A stretch of 64,000 nt of DNA from Mycobacterium sp. 1554424.7 (GTDB taxonomy: Bacteria > Actinomycetota > Actinomycetes > Mycobacteriales > Mycobacteriaceae), in contig NZ_LZSE01000122.1 of the NCBI RefSeq assembly GCF_001665295.1, positions 1 to 64,000 of the forward strand. The letters run 5' to 3'. Shown here one piece after another: positions 63,885 to 64,000 of the stretch. The notes beneath the pieces were generated by a model that saw nothing but the letters and a program-made list of their open reading frames with translations, was not told where the DNA came from and made no database searches. The position numbers were made by a program, and so were the translations under genes. Every line of letters begins with the position of its first letter. The first letter of the stretch is position 1.

Positions 63885-64000
63885 CTACATGCCGAGCAAG
63901 GCCTTGCCGTAGTCCTCGTAGCCGAGGAGTGTGTTCAGACCGGCATGCCTGGCAGCTGTATTCGCGTCACGCCAGAATTGCTGCAGAGGGTTGGACAGGG
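63885..64000 (-). CDS. acyl-CoA dehydrogenase-like flavoprotein, C-terminal end only
   Basis: The last 38 codons of a gene that begins beyond the right edge, with stop TAG at 63885-63887. The translated end contains NPLQQFWRDANTAARHAG and GYEDYGKALLGM. The WRD-x-x-T-AARHAG pattern is that of the C-terminal helices in acyl-CoA-dehydrogenase-like flavin hydroxylases. It has the same direction as the type II thioesterase, 94 bp upstream of it. Confidence 0.7.
   Translation of the reverse strand, partial: LSNPLQQFWRDANTAARHAGLNTLLGYEDYGKALLGM

Overview
The window is high-G+C actinobacterial DNA from a slow-growing Mycobacterium. The evidence is a PE_PGRS gene at the left edge, a second PE-domain gene, an EmbR-type regulator beside a Ser/Thr kinase, an MPT64-like lipoprotein, an FAAL-type acyl ligase, an F420-type LLM oxidoreductase and FadD/HtpG housekeeping genes. 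The PGRS content favours a relative of the M. tuberculosis/marinum/kansasii side over a rapid grower. The exact species cannot be read from this window. I see no rRNA, tRNA, CRISPR array or intact insertion sequence.

Layout. 0-7.8 kb: PE_PGRS (cut by the edge), a secreted GH6 glucanase, a TPM-domain membrane protein, a carbon-nitrogen hydrolase, a NarK-type nitrate/nitrite transporter, and a PE protein whose C-terminal domain carries an HExxH zincin motif. 7.9-11.5 kb: a MerR regulator with a strong palindromic operator, translationally coupled to a VIT-vWA-DUF4349 membrane protein. 11.5-27.6 kb: the outstanding feature, a single 16.1-kb gene (5,368 codons). It encodes SARP DNA-binding, BTAD, class III cyclase, AAA/STAND ATPase and TPR regions, followed by two degenerate units and fourteen tandem ~270-residue units. 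Each unit looks like a pair of NTF2/SnoaL-like domains.

27.7-36.3 kb: a sensory island. Six exported proteins (two related beta-propeller proteins, an NHL-propeller lipoprotein, an MPT64-like lipoprotein, a PknH_C-like lipoprotein and an unknown secreted protein) run leftward. They diverge from a Ser/Thr kinase and an EmbR-like SARP-FHA regulator. Two intergenic sites in this island each carry three direct repeats at exactly 11-bp pitch, the layout expected for SARP binding, so the EmbR-like protein may control its own neighbourhood.

36.3-46.5 kb: a DMT transporter, an SDR, a diacylglycerol-kinase-like enzyme and a small ribbon-helix-helix-like protein beside a 580-bp AT-richer gap. These are followed by a four-gene operon (FAAL-ACP-reductase, PF10118 hydrolase, alpha/beta hydrolase, PDR-type reductase) that probably makes and processes a reduced fatty acyl product. 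46.5-58.4 kb: BrkB-like protein, PfpI-like amidotransferase, MFS plus divergent GlxA-type regulator, two secreted PGG-repeat proteins, a methyltransferase, an XRE/nucleotidyltransferase toxin-antitoxin-like pair, an LLM oxidoreductase, a VIT1-type metal transporter, a thioesterase/acyl-CoA synthetase pair and a mycothiol-dependent-maleylpyruvate-isomerase-like protein. 58.5-64 kb: htpG, a small conserved protein, a divergent GntR/MFS pair, a type II thioesterase and the tail of an acyl-CoA-dehydrogenase-like enzyme running off the right edge.
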